DNA of 64,000 bases from NCBI GenBank assembly GCA_963850385.1, contig CAWKKS010000002.1, forward strand, positions 62,001 to 126,000, in the 5' to 3' direction. This DNA is from Aeolococcus sp963850385 (lineage in GTDB: Bacteria; Chloroflexota; Dormibacteria; Aeolococcales; Aeolococcaceae). Position 1 is the first letter of the stretch. Every line of letters begins with the position of its first letter. Under the pieces are notes generated by a model, which was not told where the DNA came from, searched no databases, and saw nothing but the letters and a program-made list of their open reading frames with translations. The position numbers and the translations under genes are program-made. Below are positions 1-7,846 of this stretch, piece after piece.

Positions 1-8
1 GCGGCCGC

Positions 9-584
9 TCACGGCAGGGGTGCGGTGTTCTCGTCGTCCGGTTCAGCGGCGGCGCGGGGCCGGCGCAGTCGGTCGAGCTGGCGGCGCACCCCGGGGTCGA
101 GCCGATCCTCGAGGCGGTTGGCGAAACCTGCCTCGCGCCGTCTCACCGCGCTGTGCTCGTCGGTCTCCGCGCGGGCGGCGAGGACGACCTGGCGCAGCGC
201 CGCCGCGCCGATGACCGCGCCCCCCATGGCCATGACCAGGTCGCGCTGCAGTTGGTCGCTGGTGGCGACCGTCACCGTCTCCGCCTCGCCGCCGGCTGCC
301 GCGATGGCAACCCTCCGCTCGATGACGTGGTCGGCCGTCTGCGCGCTGCTGCCGAACAGCACCGTGACGCCGTCGACGACCTCGCCCGCGCCCCCGTCAC
401 GCGCTCGGCCGTGGGCGTCGAAGACCACGGTGACGTGCTCACCCGTCACCGCCGCGTACTCCGCCAGCGACTCGATGAGCCGCCGGCGGGCCTCCTCGCC
501 TCTGCCCGACCTGATCAGGGGCGAGAGCTCGGGCCACGCGTGCACGATGTTGTAGCCGTCGACGATCAGCTCGCGCCGGGTCAT
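9..584 (-). CDS. NYN-domain RNA-binding/nuclease protein (YacP/Rae1-like)
   Basis: A 191-residue protein beginning LIVDGYNIVHAW, the hallmark N-terminus of the NYN (YacP/DUF901) family, a PIN-like fold that cleaves RNA. Acidic residues expected in the metal site are visible: D9, D56 (VVFDAHG), D85 (TADHVIER) and D110 (ATSDQ). In Bacillus the homologue Rae1 is a ribosome-associated mRNA endonuclease; applying that role here is inference from family. The ATG overlaps the rlmB stop as ATGA, so the two are probably translationally coupled. This is the last gene of the minus-strand cluster in the window, matching the yacO-yacP order of Firmicutes. The C-terminal 45 residues are Arg/Pro-rich and look disordered. 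Confidence 0.85.
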   Translation of the reverse strand: MTRRELIVDGYNIVHAWPELSPLIRSGRGEEARRRLIESLAEYAAVTGEHVTVVFDAHGRARDGGAGEVVDGVTVLFGSSAQTADHVIERRVAIAAAGGEAETVTVATSDQLQRDLVMAMGGAVIGAAALRQVVLAARAETDEHSAVRRREAGFANRLEDRLDPGVRRQLDRLRRPRAAAEPDDENTAPLP

Positions 585-1321
585 CCCGGGCGCGCGGCGA
601 AGCCGCGCTGCCTCGCCACCTCGTAGAGGAGGACGGCAGCCGCAGCCCCCGCGTTGAGCGAGGCCACCCGTCCGGCCAGCGGGACGGCGACCACCGCGTC
701 GCAGTGGCGGCGCGTCAGCGGGCGCATCCCCTCCCCCTCCGCGCCGACCACGAGAGCCACCGCAGCGGTGAAGTCGAACCTGTCGTAGCGGGTCTCGCCG
801 TCGGCCGCGAGTTCGACGACCCAGAGTCCGGCTGCCTTGAGCTGTTCGAGCGCGTGCACCAGGTTGGTGACAACCGCGACCGCAACGTGCTCGGTGGCGC
901 CGGCCGATGCCTTGGCGGCCGCGGCGGTCATCCCGGCGGCGCGGTGCCGCGGCAGCACGATGCCGTCGGCCCCCACCGCGTCGGCCGTCCTGGTGATGGC
1001 GCCGAGGTTCTGGGGATCCTGGATGCCGTCGAGCACCACCACGAGCTGCGGGGCGCGCGACCCGGCGAGCAGCTCGTCGACGCTCAGCGGCGGCCGCTCA
1101 TGGAAGTACCCGGCCACGCCCTGGTGGTGCTCGGTGTGGGCGATGTCGTCGAGGCGGCGGCGCGGGCTGGTCTCGATGGGGATGGCGCGCTCGCCGGCCA
1201 CGCGGATGATCTCCTCCAGGCGGGGCTCGGAGTTGACGCCGGTGGCGATCACCAACTTGCGTGCCGCACGCCCCGATCGCAACGCCTCGAGCACCGGGTT
1301 GCGGCCGTAGAGGATGTCCAC
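581..1321 (-). CDS. rlmB: 23S rRNA (guanosine-2'-O-)-methyltransferase RlmB, TrmH/SPOUT family
   Basis: A 246-residue SpoU/TrmH-family 2'-O-methyltransferase. The N-terminus ILYGRNPVLEAL is the substrate-binding domain of RlmB. The SPOUT motifs follow in order: DPQNLGAITRTADA (motif 1), LVVGAEGEGM (motif 2) and VPLAGRVASLNAGAAAAV (motif 3, trefoil-knot SAM site). The family methylates G2251 of 23S rRNA in the peptidyl-transferase P-loop. The start is GTG at 1321, with a -10-like GATACT six bases upstream and no Shine-Dalgarno, so a leaderless message is likely. It overlaps the NYN gene by four bases. An alternative TrmH-family target cannot be excluded from sequence alone. Confidence 0.9.
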   Translation of the reverse strand: MDILYGRNPVLEALRSGRAARKLVIATGVNSEPRLEEIIRVAGERAIPIETSPRRRLDDIAHTEHHQGVAGYFHERPPLSVDELLAGSRAPQLVVVLDGIQDPQNLGAITRTADAVGADGIVLPRHRAAGMTAAAAKASAGATEHVAVAVVTNLVHALEQLKAAGLWVVELAADGETRYDRFDFTAAVALVVGAEGEGMRPLTRRHCDAVVAVPLAGRVASLNAGAAAAVLLYEVARQRGFAARPG

Positions 1322-1327
1322 CGGTCG

Positions 1328-1333
1328 AGTATC
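1328..1333 (-). promoter_or_regulatory. -10-like hexamer of rlmB
   Basis: GATACT on the minus strand ends six bases before the GTG of rlmB. No Shine-Dalgarno or clear -35 is present, which fits leaderless initiation as at several other genes in the window. Confidence 0.4.
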
Positions 1334-1506
1334 GCCGAGGACCGGGCGACGAACCGGCGTCGCCGACAGCTCTGGGGTGGCGCCTCAGCCATGAGGCCGG
1401 CCGAGGACGCGCCACCGCGATCCTCAGTTCACCAACCTCCCGCAACCTCGAGTGCGGCCGCTACCATCGGCCCCGCACCCGCCTGCTTATTGGAGGACCC
1501 ATCCCA

Positions 1507-2055
1507 TTGAACAGCCTCGTTGATCCGCCGTTCGCCAAGGACCCACCGGTCAAGGTGAACGTGAACGCCAAGACCTTGGGCCTGGTGCTTCTCATCCTCG
1601 GGGCCATCGGCATCCTCCTCGATGCCCTCGCGCTGATCGGCATCCTCGGGTTCTGCGGCACCTACTCCATCTACGGCGGCTGCAACCTCCCCGTGCTGTG
1701 GCTGCTCGGCGACCTCATCGGCCTGGCCGCGGTCATCGTCGGGACCGTGGGCGGCTACCGGATGTACCAGCTCAACCCCGAGGGCAAGCAGTGGGTCGTC
1801 TACGGCCTGATCCTCGGCATCATCGGCGCGATCGTCACGCTGATCGGCAACTACGCCGCGTACAGCGGGCTGATCGGCATCGGCGCCGGTGGCGGCGTCA
1901 TCTTCGGGCTGGTGGTCGATCTCATCGTCTACGGCGTCATCTACTACCTGGTCGTGGTGAGCCGTTTCCCCGGCCAGGCACCGCTCTCGTCGCCCCCCAC
2001 CTCGTCGTGGAGCAGCGGCGGCCCGGCGGCCCCGCCACCCCCGCCGACCGCGTAG
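1507..2055 (+). CDS. Small polytopic membrane protein, function unknown
   Basis: A 182-residue hydrophobic protein with about four membrane segments (LGLVLLILGAIGILLDALAL, a segment around LWLLGDLIGLAAVIVG, one around YGLILGIIGAIVTLIG, and a C-terminal one) and a proline-rich cytoplasmic tail ending in PPPPPTA. The start is TTG at 1507, chosen because GGAGG lies at 1492-1496, ten bases upstream, and because the mature protein begins just before the first membrane segment. It sits on the opposite strand inside an otherwise minus-strand housekeeping cluster. I recognise no family; it resembles the many Yip1/DUF4064-like small membrane proteins of high-GC bacteria only in overall build. Confidence 0.7.
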   Translation: MNSLVDPPFAKDPPVKVNVNAKTLGLVLLILGAIGILLDALALIGILGFCGTYSIYGGCNLPVLWLLGDLIGLAAVIVGTVGGYRMYQLNPEGKQWVVYGLILGIIGAIVTLIGNYAAYSGLIGIGAGGGVIFGLVVDLIVYGVIYYLVVVSRFPGQAPLSSPPTSSWSSGGPAAPPPPPTA

Positions 2056-2077
2056 GCGGCGCAACAGCGTTCACTCA

Positions 2078-2110
2078 GCCCCGGGCCCCGCGACCTCGCG
2101 GGCCCGGGGC
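2078..2110. terminator. Strong GC hairpin between convergent genes
   Basis: A 15-base arm (2078-2092) pairs with a 14-base arm (2097-2110) through GCCCCGGGCCC and its complement with one bulged C and an ACCT loop. It has no T-run on either side. It lies between the stop codons of two convergent genes, so it could terminate both. Confidence 0.6.
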
Positions 2111-2130
2111 CGGCGCGTCCCCCGGCCTTC

Positions 2131-2469
2131 TCAGCTGGGCGGCGGCGCGGTGTGCGGCACCCCGGTGAGGTCCGCACGACGGGTCAGGTACTCGGTGCGG
2201 TTGACCTCGCCGCGCGCATAGAGCATCTCCAGCTCGGCCACCGCCGGGTTGGGTGGCGGCGGCAGAGGCGAGCGATGAGCGCGCACCGCCAGCAGGATCT
2301 CGCGGATCACCCAGATGATGCCGATGACGACCAGCACGCCGAGGGTGAAGCGCAACACGATGCTCAGCACCGCGACGCCCGTGTCGGCGTTGCCGAACGG
2401 CCCGCGGACGCCGTCCGGCCCAAACGGGCCGTTCACAGTTGCACCGATCGCATGTTCGATGGCCTCCAC
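2131..2469 (-). CDS. SHOCT-domain membrane protein
   Basis: A 112-residue protein with a single membrane segment at about residues 35-60 (VLRFTLGVLVVIGIIWVI) and a C-terminal SHOCT motif (AVAELEMLYARGEVNRTEY), the short domain found at the ends of many Gram-positive membrane proteins and thought to mediate oligomerisation. The start is GTG at 2469 and no convincing Shine-Dalgarno is seen. It lies downstream of cysS on the same strand, separated by about 75 bases, so it may be co-transcribed. Function is unknown. Confidence 0.7.
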   Translation of the reverse strand: MEAIEHAIGATVNGPFGPDGVRGPFGNADTGVAVLSIVLRFTLGVLVVIGIIWVIREILLAVRAHRSPLPPPPNPAVAELEMLYARGEVNRTEYLTRRADLTGVPHTAPPPS

Positions 2470-2543
2470 ACGGGGGACGAGGTGGTTTCTCCCAGGGCAT
2501 CATCCGCGGCCAACCTTGCAGCCGGGTGATCGCGATCAGTCTG

Positions 2544-3956
2544 TCAGACGCGGTGCCAGCGCTGCCCCGAGGGTGTGTCCTCCACCGCGATTCCCGCTGC
2601 CGCCAGCTCGTCGCGCAGCCGGTCAGCCTCCGCCCACCGCCGTGCCGCCCTGGCCGCCTCGCGCGCTTCGAGCTTGGCTCGGTCGTCACCGCTGAGTACG
2701 GTGGCGCCCCGCTCGCCGTCAACGAGTCGCAGGACGCCGACGACATCGTCGACCTCATCGACCAGCTCGACCAGGGCGGTGTGGGTGGCGCCGTCGACGT
2801 CGCCCGAGTCGAGCTCGCGGTTGAGCGCTCGGATCAGCGTGAACACCGCGCCCATCGCCTCCGGGAGGTTGAGGTCGTCGTCCATCGCCCGCTCGAACCC
2901 CGTCCGTGCCGTCGCGACGCGAGCGTCCGGCTCGCCGGCCGCGGTGCCGGGTGAGAGGGCGCGCAGCCGCCGGGCGAAGTCGGCGAGGCGATCAACCGCT
3001 TCAGCGGCCCCGTGCAGGGCTTCATCCGTGTAGTTGACCGTCTTGCGATAGTGCGCACCGGCGATGAGCAGGTAGCGCAGCGCCGAGGGTCGCACCCCGC
3101 CGGCGACCAGCTCGTCCACGGTCGAGAAGTTGCCGAGCGACTTGGCCATCTTCTCCGCGCCGACGCGCAGGTGCGCGCCATGGCACCAGGTGCGCACGAA
3201 TGGCTTGCCCGTGGCCGCCTCGCTCTGGGCGATCTCGTTCTCGTGGTGCGGGAAGATGTTGTCGACCCCACCGCAGTGGATGTCGAACGACTCGCCGAGC
3301 AGCGCCATGCTCATCGCCGAGCACTCGATGTGCCAGCCCGGCCGGCCGCGCCCAAGCCGTGTGTCCCAGCCGATCTCGCTCGGCTCCACGGCCTTCCAGA
3401 GGGCGAAGTCTCGCGCGTCCTCCTTGTCGTACTCGTCGGCGTCGACGCGGCCTCCGCCACCCGCGACCAGCCCGTCGGCACGCGCCCCGGAGAGCCGCCC
3501 GTAGGCGGGGAAGTCGGTGATGTGGAAGTACACGCTGCCGTCGCTGCGGTAGGTCACACCGTTTGCCTCCAGCCTCTCGATCAGCGTGACCATCTCGGCG
3601 AGGTAGGCGGTGGCGCGTGGGTAGTGGTGGGCCGGGCGGATGTTGAGGGTGGCCAGGTCGTCGAAGAACGCCGCGATCCAAGGCGCCGTCTCAGTGTCGA
3701 GGTCGTGCCCGGCTGCGCGCGCGTTGCGGATGATCTTGTCCTCGACGTCGGTGAGGTTCATGACGTGGGTGACGCGTGCAAAACGGCGCTCCAACCAGCG
3801 CCGCAACACATCCTCGAAGAGGAAGGTGCGGAAGTTGCCGATGTGTGCGCGCGCGTACACCGTGGGACCACACGTGTACAGCCGCACGTGGTCCTGTTCG
3901 AGCGGCTCCACCGCCTGGAGCGTGCGAGTCATGGTGTCGTGGAGGCGCATCGGCAT
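2544..3956 (-). CDS. cysS: Cysteinyl-tRNA synthetase
   Basis: A 470-residue class I aminoacyl-tRNA synthetase that charges tRNA-Cys. The start is ATG at 3956; the reading frame continues upstream into ispF but homologous sequence begins with the LHDTMTR segment. Diagnostic features are YTCGPTVYARAHIGN (HIGH-type motif preceded by the first zinc cysteine), HIECSAMS and FPHHENE (further zinc ligands), and KMAKSLGN, a KMSKS-type loop. The C-terminal anticodon-binding region ends with GQRWHRV. Length is normal. It follows ispF by eleven bases in the radA-PIN/TRAM-ispD-ispF-cysS series. Confidence 0.95.
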   Translation of the reverse strand: MPMRLHDTMTRTLQAVEPLEQDHVRLYTCGPTVYARAHIGNFRTFLFEDVLRRWLERRFARVTHVMNLTDVEDKIIRNARAAGHDLDTETAPWIAAFFDDLATLNIRPAHHYPRATAYLAEMVTLIERLEANGVTYRSDGSVYFHITDFPAYGRLSGARADGLVAGGGGRVDADEYDKEDARDFALWKAVEPSEIGWDTRLGRGRPGWHIECSAMSMALLGESFDIHCGGVDNIFPHHENEIAQSEAATGKPFVRTWCHGAHLRVGAEKMAKSLGNFSTVDELVAGGVRPSALRYLLIAGAHYRKTVNYTDEALHGAAEAVDRLADFARRLRALSPGTAAGEPDARVATARTGFERAMDDDLNLPEAMGAVFTLIRALNRELDSGDVDGATHTALVELVDEVDDVVGVLRLVDGERGATVLSGDDRAKLEAREAARAARRWAEADRLRDELAAAGIAVEDTPSGQRWHRV

Positions 3957-3967
3957 CGCGCGACAGT

Positions 3968-4480
3968 CTATCGACGAGCGGTCGCAGCGAGGCTCGCGCC
4001 GGAAGCAACCTCGACGAGGGCCACCGCTGACGCGGCGATCCCCTCGCCACGGCCGGTGAAACCGAGGCCGTCGGTGCTGGTGACCGACACGGTGACGCAT
4101 GACGCGTCGGCAGCGAGCGCGGCGGCGCAGGCAGCGGTCATGCCCTCAAGGTGTGACGCAAGGCGGGGTTCCTGCGCGACGACGACGACGTGCGCGGAGA
4201 CGAGCCGGGCCTCGCGCGCCATCAGGAGCGCGGCGACGGCGCGGAGGAAGTCAGCCCCGGGCGTGTCGCGCCAGCGGCTGTCCGACGACGGGAAGTGGCG
4301 TCCCATGTCGCCCTCCCCGGCGGCGCCGAGCATCGCGTCGCAGAGGGCGTGCACCGCCACGTCGCCATCGGAGTGACCGGCCAGCCCGCGCTCGTACGGC
4401 ACGCGCACGCACCCGAGCATGAGCGGCCGCCCGGCCACCAACCGGTGCGCGTCGATGCCGTGGCCGATGCGCAGGCTCAC
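3968..4480 (-). CDS. ispF: 2-C-methyl-D-erythritol 2,4-cyclodiphosphate synthase
   Basis: A 170-residue enzyme of the MEP isoprenoid pathway that cyclises CDP-ME 2-phosphate to MEcPP with loss of CMP. The N-terminus RIGHGIDAHRL supplies two zinc ligands (D10, H12); the third is in the GHSDGDVAVHALCDAM segment, which is highly conserved in the family. The SSDSRW segment and the C-terminal GEGIAASAVALVE match the trimer core. The ATG overlaps the stop codon of ispD by four bases (ATGA), indicating coupling of consecutive pathway steps (IspE is not in the window). Confidence 0.95.
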   Translation of the reverse strand: MSLRIGHGIDAHRLVAGRPLMLGCVRVPYERGLAGHSDGDVAVHALCDAMLGAAGEGDMGRHFPSSDSRWRDTPGADFLRAVAALLMAREARLVSAHVVVVAQEPRLASHLEGMTAACAAALAADASCVTVSVTSTDGLGFTGRGEGIAASAVALVEVASGASLAATARR

Positions 4481-5148
4481 CGCGGCGTCGCCACCAGGGC
4501 GCGGAGGAGAACGAGATCTCGCGGATGGGTCACCTTGAAATTGTCGGGGCTGCCGGCGACGAGGTGCACCGGTGCACCCAGCGCCTCGATCAGCGCGGCG
4601 TCGTCATCAACCATCAGGCCGGTGACCACCGCATGGCGGTGGCCCTCGACCAGGAGCTCGCGCGCGAAGGCCTGGGGAGTCTGGATCGCGTACAGCTGGT
4701 CACGGTCCAGCGATTCCACGATCACGCCGTCCGCCCCGCGCTTGATGCTGTCGACAACGTGGATCGCGCTGGTGGCCGCGCCGTGCGCCCGCGCCGCCGC
4801 CACGCAGGCGGTGAACAGCGCCGGGGCGCACAGCGGCCGCGCCGCGTCGTGGACCGCGACGATGTCCGCCTCACCGACCTGGGCGAGCGCGAGCCGCACG
4901 CTGTCCTGGCGGCGATCACCCCCGGCTGTGACCACCACCTCGTCGAACCCCGCGGACCTGGCCAGCTGCCCGACCAGCTCCTGTCGCTCCGGCGGGGCGG
5001 CCACGACCACGCGCGCGAAGGCGTGCGAGCCTGCCGCACCCTCCAGGGTCAGCGCGATGAGCGGGCGCCCGCCCACGTCGGCGAAGAGCTTGTCCTCCCC
5101 CATCCTCCGTCCCCGCCCCGACGCGGGGATGATGAGGACAGCGGTCAG
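4477..5148 (-). CDS. ispD: 2-C-methyl-D-erythritol 4-phosphate cytidylyltransferase; probable CTG start
   Basis: The enzyme transfers CMP from CTP to MEP. The first ATG in frame, at 5103, would delete the nucleotide-binding loop. Reading the frame upstream gives LTAVLIIPASGRGRRMGEDK, a textbook IspD N-terminus with the Gly/Arg-rich CTP loop. No ATG, GTG or TTG occurs between the upstream gene's stop and this loop. The only plausible initiator is CTG at 5148, which overlaps the upstream TGA as CTGA. That gives 223 residues, the normal length. The middle contains VAVHDAARPL (family motif) and IQTPQAFARELL. The gene is followed by ispF with an ATGA overlap. Confidence 0.9.
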   Translation of the reverse strand: MTAVLIIPASGRGRRMGEDKLFADVGGRPLIALTLEGAAGSHAFARVVVAAPPERQELVGQLARSAGFDEVVVTAGGDRRQDSVRLALAQVGEADIVAVHDAARPLCAPALFTACVAAARAHGAATSAIHVVDSIKRGADGVIVESLDRDQLYAIQTPQAFARELLVEGHRHAVVTGLMVDDDAALIEALGAPVHLVAGSPDNFKVTHPRDLVLLRALVATPR

Positions 5149-6305
5149 CGGGGTGCCGCCCGGGAGCGGACCGCGCGGCCGGTGCGTGCCGGCGCCTCGG
5201 GGCCTTCGGTGGTGGCGAAGATCATCCGACCGGCCGACGTCTGCAGCACCGACGTCACCGTCGCGCGCACCGTCCCTCCCAGGCGGTCGCGCGCGTTCTC
5301 CACGACCACCATGGTGCCGTCATCCAGGTAGCCCACGCCCTGGTCCAACTCCTTGCCCTCACGCACCACGGCGATGGAGATCTCCTCGCCGGCGCTGAGG
5401 ATGGGCTTGAGCGCGTTGGCGAGGTCATTGAGATTGAGCACCCGGACACCGGCGATCCGCGCGATCCGGTTGAGGTTGTGGTCACTGGTGAGCAGCAGGC
5501 CGGCGCGCGCCACCGCCAGCTTGATCAGGCGGACGTCCACCTCTGCCGCCTCCGGGAAATCCAGGTCGGTGAGCTCGCAGACGACGTCCTTGCGCCGCTG
5601 CAGCTCCTCGAGCACCGCCAGCCCGCGCCGACCGCGGGCGCGGCGCATCGGGTCGCCCGAATCGGCGACGCGCTGCAGCTCCTCGAGGACGAAGCCGGCG
5701 ATGAGCAGCCGCCCGGGCACGAAGCCCGCCTTGGCGACCTCGGCGATCCGGCCGTCGATGAGGGCTGAGGTGTCGACCACCACGGGGGGACCGTCGATCG
5801 GGGCGCCCGACAGCGCTGCGGACGGGGACGAGGGCCCCGCCGAGTCGGTGCGCAGCGCACTGACGAAGGCGTGGCGACGGCGGGTACCGGTGCGCGCGCC
5901 GACGTTGACGAGCGCCAGCGCGAGGACGAGCGACACCATCGTCCCGATGTGGAAAGGCAGCGGGCTGAGCAGGATGGCCACCAGCGCCGCGATGACCAGC
6001 CCGCCGACCACTCCGGCCAGTGCGCCGAGCACCTGTGACGGGGGCGCCTCATCGAGCATCTGCTCGAGCCAGAGGTAGGGCTCCACGGTCAGCAGGGGCG
6101 CGGCGAGCGCGAGCGCCGCGGCCCCGACCACCGCCGTCCCCGAGAGGACCACGGTGGAGACCAGCTGGCCCGTGCCGAACACCCCGGGCGAGTTGGTGAT
6201 CACGAAACCGGCGTAGAAGATGCCGACCACCATGCCGATGATCGCGCCGACCACTCGCGAGATCGCGCGGGCGCGCCGCAGGCTGGTCGTCGAATGTCCG
6301 GGCAT
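5145..6305 (-). CDS. PIN and TRAM domain integral membrane protein (YacL-like)
   Basis: About 386 residues. Four membrane helices occupy roughly the first 130 residues. A PIN nuclease domain begins at VVDTSALIDGRI and includes the acidic LLTSDHNLNRIA segment. A C-terminal TRAM domain (GVGYLDDGTMVVVENAR) is predicted to bind RNA. The family is always found beside ispD/radA in Gram-positive genomes, and its substrate is unknown. The start is taken as ATG at 6305, just before the first helix; a GTG at 6353 would add 16 residues and neither has a strong Shine-Dalgarno. Its stop overlaps the inferred ispD start. Confidence 0.9.
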   Translation of the reverse strand: MPGHSTTSLRRARAISRVVGAIIGMVVGIFYAGFVITNSPGVFGTGQLVSTVVLSGTAVVGAAALALAAPLLTVEPYLWLEQMLDEAPPSQVLGALAGVVGGLVIAALVAILLSPLPFHIGTMVSLVLALALVNVGARTGTRRRHAFVSALRTDSAGPSSPSAALSGAPIDGPPVVVDTSALIDGRIAEVAKAGFVPGRLLIAGFVLEELQRVADSGDPMRRARGRRGLAVLEELQRRKDVVCELTDLDFPEAAEVDVRLIKLAVARAGLLLTSDHNLNRIARIAGVRVLNLNDLANALKPILSAGEEISIAVVREGKELDQGVGYLDDGTMVVVENARDRLGGTVRATVTSVLQTSAGRMIFATTEGPEAPARTGRAVRSRAAPR

Positions 6306-6391
6306 GGTGGCTCGATCTAAACACAGGGTCGGTGGTGCTGCCGGCTGCGTCACCTCATCGCAACCGGCGCGGCAGCGCGGCCGGCGCCGCT

Positions 6392-7751
6392 TCAGGGGCG
6401 GCGGAGCAGGCCCAGCGCGGCGGCGAGCGTCGAGACCCGGTGCAGGCGCAGGTCGGTCGCCGCAACCCGACCGCCGGCGGGGACGACGGCGCCGGCCTGC
6501 CCGAGGGCCAGCGCCTCGCTGAGGCGCGCGTCGAGGCGCGAGGCGCGCCGGACCTCGCCGCCGAGGCCGACCTCGCCGATGGCGACGACGTCGCGCGGGA
6601 GCACGGCATCACGGGCCGCCCCGGCGAGTGCCAGCGCCACCCCGAGGTCGACGGCGGGGTCGGCGAGGCGCACCCCGCCCACGACGTTGAGGAACACGTC
6701 GAAGCTGCTCAGCGGCACGCCGGCCCGACGCTCCAGCACAGCGAGGAGGAGGTGAAGTCGTCCCAGGTCGAAACCTGAACTGGTGCGCCGGGGCAGCCCG
6801 AAGGCGCTGGTCGCCACCAGCGCCTGGATCTCCACCACCATCGGCCGGCTGCCCTCGCAGGTGACCGTCAGCACGTTGCCGGGCACCGCCAGGCTGCTCT
6901 CGTCGAGGAAGGCGCGACCGGGGGCGTCCAGCGGGGTCAGGCCGGCGCCCTCCATCGTGAAGACGCCGAGCTCGCCGGTGCTGCCGAACCGGTTCTTCAC
7001 CCCCCGCAGCAGCCTGTGCTCGCCGTGCCGCTCACCCTCCAGGTAGAGGACCACGTCGACCATGTGCTCGAGGGTGCGGGGCCCGGCGATCGCGCCCTCC
7101 TTGGTGACGTGACCGACGAGCACGATCGGTACCCCGGTGTCCTTGGCCACGGTGAGCAGCCTCGCCACGGCCTCGCGCACGTGGCCGGGGCTGCCCGGGG
7201 ACCCGGCCGCGTCGGCGGCATGGATGGTCTGGACGGAGTCCACGATGGCCAGCGGTGGCCGCACCGTGCCGATCGCCTCGGCAAGGGTGTCGAGGTCTGT
7301 CTCGGCGAGCACCGCCACGGACGGCAGGCGGCAGCCCAGCCGTTCGGCACGCATCGCCACCTGGACGGCCGAACTCCTCGCCGGCGCAATAGAGGACAGG
7401 GTTCTGGGCGTGGCCGACCCGCGCCGCCAGCTGCAACGCCAGGGTCGATTTGCCGATCCCGGGGTCGCCGCCGAGGAGGATGAGCGAGCCGTTGACGACC
7501 CCACCGCCGAGGACACGGTCGAGCTCGTCGATGCCGGTGCGGCGGCGCTGCCCAGCGCCGTCGCCGACGCTGTCGAGCGGCTGGGCGCGGCCGGCGAGGT
7601 GCACGTGGGGGCGCGGCCGAGAGGACGCTGGGCTCGCCTCGGCGAGGGTGTTCCACTCGCCACAGCCGTCGCAGCGCCCCTGCCATTTCGGCGTGATCGC
7701 TCCGCAACCCGCACAGGCGAACGCAGCACGGGGGGCGCGGGCGCTGCTCAC
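6392..7751 (-). CDS. radA: DNA repair protein RadA (Sms), apparent single-base frameshift
   Basis: RadA is a RecA-like helicase that drives branch migration in recombinational repair. The N-terminal zinc finger (CAGCGAITPKWQGRCDGC) and Walker A (GGDPGIGKSTL) are read from the GTG at 7751. After VLYCAGEE the family sequence continues one frame away (SAVQVAMRAERLGC), then IVDSVQT, the RadA-specific VKNRFGSTGE, and the Lon-like C-terminal domain to 6392. Dropping one T from GAGTTCG (plus-strand 7370-7376) restores GEESAVQVA and a normal 452-residue protein. The gene may be intact with an assembly error, or a pseudogene. A sigma70-like promoter and LexA-like box precede it. Confidence 0.85.
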
Positions 7752-7764
7752 GCGGAGCTCACAA

Positions 7765-7778
7765 CGAACATCTGTTCG
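7765..7778 (-). promoter_or_regulatory. LexA-like SOS box upstream of radA
   Basis: CGAACATCTGTTCG is a perfect 5+5 inverted repeat with a 4-base spacer, matching the Gram-positive SOS box core CGAAC-N4-GTTCG. It lies immediately downstream of the -10 and covers the expected transcription start, where a bound repressor would block initiation. That LexA binds here is inference. Confidence 0.7.
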
Positions 7779-7781
7779 TGC

Positions 7782-7810
7782 ATTGTGGACGCGCGGGAAG
7801 CGGCTGTCCA
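7782..7810 (-). promoter_or_regulatory. Sigma70-type promoter of radA
   Basis: On the minus strand TGGACA (7805-7810; one mismatch to TTGACA) is separated by exactly 17 bases from CACAAT (7782-7787; two mismatches to TATAAT). The predicted start falls inside the LexA-like box. Confidence 0.6.
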
Positions 7811-7846
7811 GTCCCCGTGAGGTTTGTCCCTGACCGGTCGGCGAGA

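Noticed and set aside
1..8. NotI site (GCGGCCGC) at the very start as a cloning junction
   Set aside because: The site occurs naturally in such GC-rich DNA and no vector sequence is present.
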